This document shows, one piece after another, positions 32,842 through 38,262 of a stretch of DNA of 38,262 nt. The number at the start of each line of letters is the position of its first letter. Position 1 is the first letter of the stretch. A model generated the notes under the pieces. It worked only from the letters and a program-made list of their open reading frames with translations. It ran no database searches and was not told where the DNA came from. A program made the position numbers and the translations under genes. The stretch lies in NCBI GenBank assembly GCA_003550305.1, contig QKYT01000079.1, positions 89,286-127,547 of the forward strand, in the 5' to 3' direction. This DNA is from Glomus cerebriforme (Eukaryota > Glomeromycota > Glomeromycetes > Glomerales > Glomeraceae).

Positions 32842-34380
32842 ATAGTTTGATTATTAAGTGAAACTATGACGCCAAATTACAAAAATGGTTAATCTAAAAA
32901 AAATTATGGCCGAAAGTCCGTTAACTTTGGCCAAAGTCATAATTCTGACCTATAAATGTACTATGCAATATAAAAACTATGGTAATTCGAAATTCAAAAC
33001 AACATCTTTTCTAAACAAATTATAAAAAAAATATATTAATATTATAAATAAAACTTATTTATGGTGTAGAAATTGAAATCCTTATTTTATTCATAAAATT
33101 TTACATTAATAAAATTTACCTTTAAAGAAAACATTAACATGCAACATTTGGAAAAAATACTATTTCTTCTAATTTTGAAATTTAAAGTTTAAGCACAATA
33201 ATAAAGATTAGTACAAATTTAATTTAATTTATTAAATCATTATTCTGCCCGAGTAGATTTTCATTTGCCATGGCGAAGATTATTAAATTTTCATAAGAAA
33301 AGTTGATGAATTTATTGTAGATTTTTTTTTGTTCTGACAATTGAATAAAAAAACTATCAAGAAAAAAATTATATACCATATACAATTGAAAAATATGTTA
33401 AACGTCTAACAAACTGAAACGTATCATAGTCTAAAAATGATTGAGATGAGAATAGGATTAGTTTGGATAAAGAATAATCATTTTGGAAGATCGGGTAGAT
33501 TTAAAGAATACAGGGCCCGAAAATTTAATGTATGAACAATTTTTAAATTTTTTAATATTATTTAAATTATTTTTTTTAATTATTTTTATGTATTTACTTT
33601 CTTACTTTATCATGGTCTCTTAAGTTTGCCTCTTATTTATATTTGATAGTAATAGAAAGTCACTATCAACGGAAAGACTATACTTTTTAGGTCCTCAATA
33701 TCACTTCTTATATTTCTAATAAAGATGAAAAGACATCAAATCATTTAGAAAATAAAATTTAGTTAACGATTATACAGTGCTGTTTTCAAAAAAAAATAAT
33801 AATAACGATAATAATAAAAATGAAAACCGTATATTTTGATTAAAAATTTCATTGGTTGAAACGATAAATTAATGTTAAAGAGGGAGATTTAAAGGGTTTC
33901 TAATTTTATTAAGTGATGAATAAATTTGGTAAAAAAAAATTATTTAGTTAATTTAGTTAATTTACTCATCTATGTACTAAGCCCAGTATGGAATAGATGT
34001 AAATAACAAAATATCAAATGTGTCACAATACATACACATTTTACTTGTATTATTTACCAATTTTGCATTTCTTTGTTGTATACTTCATCAAAGACGTAAT
34101 TAAAATTTGATCTTAAAATTTCTTCAATGAAGATTATCAGACTTTGAAAATTTATGTTATGGTAGTAAAATTATTTTAAAAAATTTTTTTATTAAACTGT
34201 ATAGCCTTGAATTTAAATTTTAATAGTATGACTTATGACAAATTAATACTGTATGATGAAATACAGGTATCATTAGGCATGTGATGCATGTGAACAAATG
34301 AAAAAAATCACATAATAAATCATTGATTATTAATTTTGCATGACATATAAAAATATAAACAATAACAAATATAGAAATTT

Positions 34381-34401
34381 GCATGATGCGACCCATCATG
34401 C
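34381..34401. repeat. Conserved hairpin in both arms
   Basis: GCATGATG, five-base loop, CATCATGC. The left arm has the same stem at 18625-18646 with a six-base loop of different sequence. Stem conservation with a changed loop hints at selection on, or a structural origin of, the hairpin. It lies where the homology with copy D begins. Confidence 0.5.
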
Positions 34402-34599
34402 TTAATTTATTATTGTATCATTATTAATTTTGAGTCATTTTTATATTTTTATTATTTTTAAATATAAATACCACCTTTTTTCAATATTTCGTATTAATTT
34501 TCATATGGTATCAGTATGGTATTTTTAATTATATTATTATCACAATTTTATTTCCTCTCTAAAATTCTTTTTTAAAAACTACTCCTTCTACCCTTCTAC

Positions 34600-34925
34600 C
34601 CTTCTAAACTCCCTTTATCTTCCTTATACTGTATATTAGAACTTTCTTGTATCAGGCCGGTCAGTTAGTTGAGTACCTCCTAACTGGCTGGTTGGTTATT
34701 TTTTCTCTCCTTTAAACTCCCTCTTAACTTCCTTATACTGTATATGATATCTTCCTCATATCAGGCAAGGAAAGCCGGTTGAGTATCTCTTAGCTGGCTG
34801 GTTGGTTTTTTTCTCCTTTAAACTCCCTCTTAACTTCCTTATACTGTATATGATATCTTCCTCATATCAGGCAAGGAAAACCGGTCAGATAGTTGAGCTG
34901 GCTGGTTGGTTTAGATTAGAATTTC
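34600..34925 (+). repeat. Three ~107-bp tandem units inside the right arm
   Basis: TTCCTTATACTGTATAT starts near 34619, 34729 and 34835. Each unit carries a TATCAGGC(AAGGAA) core, a CCGGT..AG(A)TAGTTGAG block and CTGGCTGGTTGGTT. The number of units differs between all copies in the window (A 2, D 2, left arm 2, right arm 3), so it expands or contracts. Confidence 0.75.
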
Positions 34926-35165
34926 TCTTCGTTTATTTCATTTAAATTTCAAAATCTGGTAACTCTAAAGATACCATCAGTTAGCAAAAAGTCTATTACT
35001 AGTTGCGAATAGCTGTGAAATAATGAAACCTGAAACCTGCTTTTCCTAAAAAGATGATGATTAAGATATTATTGGATTTAATAAGACAAACTGATAAGAA
35101 GGAAACAATTTTATTAACAGAAAATGAAGAAACAAAATATATAAAGCGGAAAAAAAAAGAAGAAA

Positions 35166-35352
35166 AGGGCTTGACCGTGACATATAGTTCCGGAAGCAAT
35201 CCGGAGATAAAACTTCTGAGCTTGAGGATAGGCGAACGCACCTCGTTGGTACAACTCCTAGATGGCTGAAGCGTATTGGTTGACCGATTCTCCTGGTTGT
35301 TGTTGTCACTGGTCGAGGTCAGTGGACCATAGTTCCACTAAATGCAGTGTCA
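35166..35352 (+). mobile_element. GC-richer insert with tRNA-like A and B boxes (SINE-like)
   Basis: Compared with copy A, both arms have about 180 extra bases here (left arm 17802-17992, inverted). The insert contains TGGCTGAAGC (35263-35272, A-box-like) and GGTCGAGGTC (35311-35320, B-box-like), 48 bases apart, a spacing compatible with an RNA polymerase III promoter. In the left arm the A box is kept (TGGCTAAAGC) and the B box is degraded. A loss in copy A rather than a gain in the arms is also possible. Confidence 0.35.
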
Positions 35353-36497
35353 TATCTTTTAAATAATAAAGACAAAAGGATCTAAGGATAACATACACAA
35401 ATATACAATCTGTGCAATAATGAGAAAGCAACAACTAAAATTGGATAATAAATAATAAAGAATTGATGAATATTAAGGAGATAATTGAAAATAAAATATT
35501 TCAATGAGAAAGAATGAGAAAAAAACTAAAAACTGAAATGCACAGAAAAAAAATAGAAAGAAAAATTTGAGGAAAAGTATATACTGTAAATGAAGAAAAT
35601 TATACTGATAGAAATAAGAAAGTACCAGGACTATTGGAGAATACTTATGAAAAAATACCTGGAGAATCGGAAAAGAAGAACAGTATACCAAAAAATAAAA
35701 TGGGAGAATAATAAGTTCTATCTTTATAAAACATACAAAAAACAAAAATGTGATAAATTAGAAATAGAAAGAAATAATGATGTAAATTAAAAAAAAAAAT
35801 TAGAAGATGGAAAAAGTATAACAAAATTATATATGAATGGAGAGTATTAAGATTGTTAATAGAATTGGATAAAATAATAAACAGTATTTGAATAACAATT
35901 AGTAAATTAATTTAGATTTGTTAAGATAGAATAGCTTAAAGNCATTTAATTAAACTGGATATTTTTATTTTTAATTTTTAAAAAATCAAATGAACAAATT
36001 AATAATAATTATGAAAAAAAAAACATTTATTTAATGTATTTCTTTAAAAATAAGAAAAATAATAAAATAAACTTTTTTTTATTAATTAATTTCTATTGTC
36101 ACTATTATCATGTTAAATATTATTTCGTAAATCGTTTCGGCTGGATAATTTAATGGATAATCTTATTCATAAATCGCGAAACATGACTGTATAGAAATTG
36201 TGCTGCGCCGAAATATTAAAATAATAATCAAGCGTAAATATTTAATTAGCAAAGAAAAAAATCAATTTATGTATTCGATGATGCGATTTATCCAATTTAT
36301 CCTGTAAATTGTGCTTTCAATTTTTAAAATTTCTTTGTGTAAAAAAAAAAAAAAGATTGCGTCAACAAGACTTAAGGAAATGGTTTTATTTAAGAAGTTT
36401 ATTTCAATAACATTACACAAATAACATTATTTTCTTTCAATTCTCAACCTTTTTACCAGTCCATTTACAGCANTTTGTCTTTATAAATAATAAAATT

Positions 36498-37127
36498 AAA
36501 ATATATAACGTAAAAAATAAGATATTTATTAATTCCTTCTCCTTATCATATTTAGAATTCAAAATTTTTCATTAAAGAAAATTCTAATTCTAACAAATAA
36601 ATATATTTATTATCATGATCGTAATTCTTTCATATGCTGAGTTTAATTGATCGGATTTATTCATAACATTTTGTAACTGTTTTATTCGAAGTCCTTTATC
36701 ATGGTTACTCTTGCTTCCATTTAAATTGTATTAATTAATTTAATTTTTTATAAAAGTAATAAATAATTCTTAAATATGATTAAAATGGGTTTTTTATTGT
36801 TTTAAATAAAAAAAATTTCATAAAACTTCAGTGTATATAAAATTTATTTTTCCTTATGAGTTCATAATTTTTTTGACCGGCTTAATCACCAATTTTATGT
36901 AACGGACTTGATGGGTCTGAATATAAATTTATTTTAATTTCTTATGACAAATTACTCTACTGTAAGTGAACTGGTAAAAGTTTGATAACTAGTAATTTTA
37001 TTAAGAAAATCAAATTTTTCACTTAAATAAAGAACATTAATATTTTTCAAAAGGTTAAGGAAAAATATACTGTCTTTTTAATACAAAGATAAAAAAAAAT
37101 AATCATATATTTTTTAAAAAATTCATT
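36498..37127. other. Spacer between right arm and K5
   Basis: AT-rich; probably the 3' flank of K5. No gene or repeat seen. Confidence 0.4.
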
Positions 37128-38262
37128 TTAATCTTTAATCATACAGTTTTCTAATCATATAATTCGGAAATAAAACAATATTAATAACAGATTTTTAAGA
37201 CAAAGTAAATTTTTTTTTTAATAAAAACCCTTTTGTTATACGTACCTAAATTTTCACTCGTCATTATTTCACGACCATCATTATTATCCATTATTATAAT
37301 TTGGTCACTTAATCCATCTTGTGATAAAATTTCATTCAATTTATCTGAATAATCAATTTTTCTGCTTGTATAACAAGATTTTGGATGATATATAATTTTT
37401 GGTTCATTCTCTATAAAATTAATAAATTGATTAATAAAATAATAGTAAAATATAATTTAATAAATAAATGANTGATTTTAATTACCAGGAACAGGTATTC
37501 TCTTTCCTTCATCTTCTTCAATCGGATATTTGCCATCCCATTTATTGAAAATATTTTCCAATTCACTCGCAGTTGTTCTTTTTTCAGGATCATTATCCCA
37601 ACATCTTTTCATTAATTCAACATAATCAGGCATTGTTCCTTCTACAATTTCTGGTCTAATACCTTTGCAAATATTTAAAGAAAGATGAAAATCATGAGGA
37701 ATATTATGAAATGCTGGAACTCCTGATGTCATCTCCCACATAATAATTCCAAAACTATATATATCAGCAGCTTTTGTATATGGTTTACCACGTAAAACTT
37801 CTGGTGCTATATAAGGAAGAACTCCATATACATCATTCTTTACATTATGTTGATTAACTGGTCTACATAANCCAANATCACTAATCATTGNATNTTTGTA
37901 NNNNANANAAAGTATATTTCCATTATGAAAATCTCCATGAATTAAATTTAATTTATGAATAGATTTAAGCTGTTTTGAAATCCCCCATAAATTTTTAAAT
38001 TTATCATATGGATTATATTTTTTTATCTTTAAATTATTTCTTAAACTACCATTATGTGCATTAAGCATAACAACCATATAATTTAATGTGTCCGGATCTT
38101 GTGTTATTCCAACTAATGGAATAAGAATAGTAAAATTTGACCATGCTTTATGCTGACATTGTAAATGTAACTTCCACTATATTTTGAAAAATAAATTATA
38201 AATATTATAAGAAATTATTTATTTATTATTATTAAACAAATATCGCTGTTTACCTCATTTAA
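37128..38262 (-). CDS. TKL-type protein kinase K5, 3' part
   Basis: The visible exons on the minus strand are the last nine bases of an upstream exon (38262-38254, ending in Asn-Glu as in K1, K2 and K4), 38176-37486 (phase 0 in, phase 1 out), 37410-37246 and a tentative last exon 37150-37128. Introns are 77, 75 and 95 nt. The main exon opens with the hinge segment (VGITQDPDTLNYMVVML) and carries LIHGDFHNGN, ISD with undetermined bases at DFG, YIAPEVLRGKPYTKAADIYS and GIIMWEMTSG. HRD is HGD here: the Arg before the catalytic Asp is Gly, as in non-RD kinases, but Asp and Asn are kept. The C-terminal exon encodes the family tail (YHPKSCYTSRKIDYS). The glycine loop and Lys lie outside the window. 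Several Ns at 37871-37909 make the metal-binding region uncertain. The splice to the final 7-codon exon is the weakest part. Confidence 0.78.

Larger units (their letters stand above)
32842..36497 (+). repeat. Right arm of the ~3.6-kb inverted duplication
   Basis: Inverted partner of 16700-20325, with matching landmarks from ATAGTTTGATTATTAAGTG at the inner edge to CTTTATAAATAAT at the outer edge. Differences from the left arm include three tandem units instead of two, absence of an ~85-bp piece near 33870, and different microsatellite length near 33795 ((AAT)n against a longer (ATT)n at 19380-19413). Frames inside (for example 35054-35269) overlap A-rich sequence and are not open in the other arm, so they are not called. 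The arm ends about 630 bp before the K5 gene. Confidence 0.82.

Noticed and set aside
35054..35309. Frames over the GC-richer insert in the right arm
   Set aside because: Not open in the left-arm copy, which argues against coding; better explained as a repeat insert.
16700..36497. Inverted arms as a pure assembly artefact
   Set aside because: The arms differ by many substitutions, an ~85-bp indel, tandem-unit number and microsatellite length, so they are distinct sequences, although long reads should still confirm placement.
1..38262. tRNA, rRNA or CRISPR features
   Set aside because: No cloverleaf with a proper T-arm consensus, no rRNA-like GC-rich conserved block, and no regularly spaced short repeats with unique spacers.

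Overview
The window looks like nuclear DNA of an arbuscular mycorrhizal fungus, most likely Rhizophagus or a close relative. The DNA is very AT-rich. Genes are split by short (about 65-95 nt) GT-AG introns. The dominant gene family has the form Cys4 zinc ribbon, 'NWTSG..ID.FIQ' linker, tyrosine-kinase-like (TKL) kinase, a type greatly expanded in that lineage. Species assignment is inference from family and style. Single Ns and a 733-base N gap (27108-27840) show a draft assembly.

Layout. 1-240: tail of a broken gene. 1095-2604 (-): decayed gene with a Crinkler-type ubiquitin-like header followed by a chymotrypsin-like peptidase domain. 4.0-5.4 kb: repeat copy A. 6.6-7.25 kb: tandem array of exon-like 24/27-nt modules, each followed by a hairpin-bearing intron-like segment. 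8363-9856 (+): kinase K1, a canonical three-exon gene. 10242-10474: hAT-type MITE with an 8-bp target duplication. 10661-13078 (+): kinase K2, in which the N-terminal half of the kinase (zinc ribbon plus N-lobe) is repeated three times as phase-0 exons before one C-lobe. 13.9 kb and 15.4-16.2 kb: repeat fragments, including copy D. 16.70-20.33 kb and 32.84-36.50 kb: the two arms of a roughly 3.6 kb inverted duplication. Between the arms lie a decayed K2-like gene (20530-23595, +) carrying two MITEs, a convergent K2-like gene K4 (28369-24746, -) with probably five N-lobe modules, an intact coiled-coil gene (29723-30301), a decayed hAT transposase and a truncated SAM-domain gene. 37128-38262 (-): 3' part of kinase K5, running off the window.

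Main point. K2, K4 and the pseudogene share an unusual design: several kinase N-lobes, each with its own zinc ribbon, strung in front of a single C-lobe. Only the N-lobe next to the C-lobe keeps both the glycine loop and the ATP-binding lysine; the upstream ones have lost one or both. The repeats coincide with symmetric phase-0 exons, so the array can grow by exon duplication and could be trimmed by exon skipping. I see no RNA genes, CRISPR arrays or operons.
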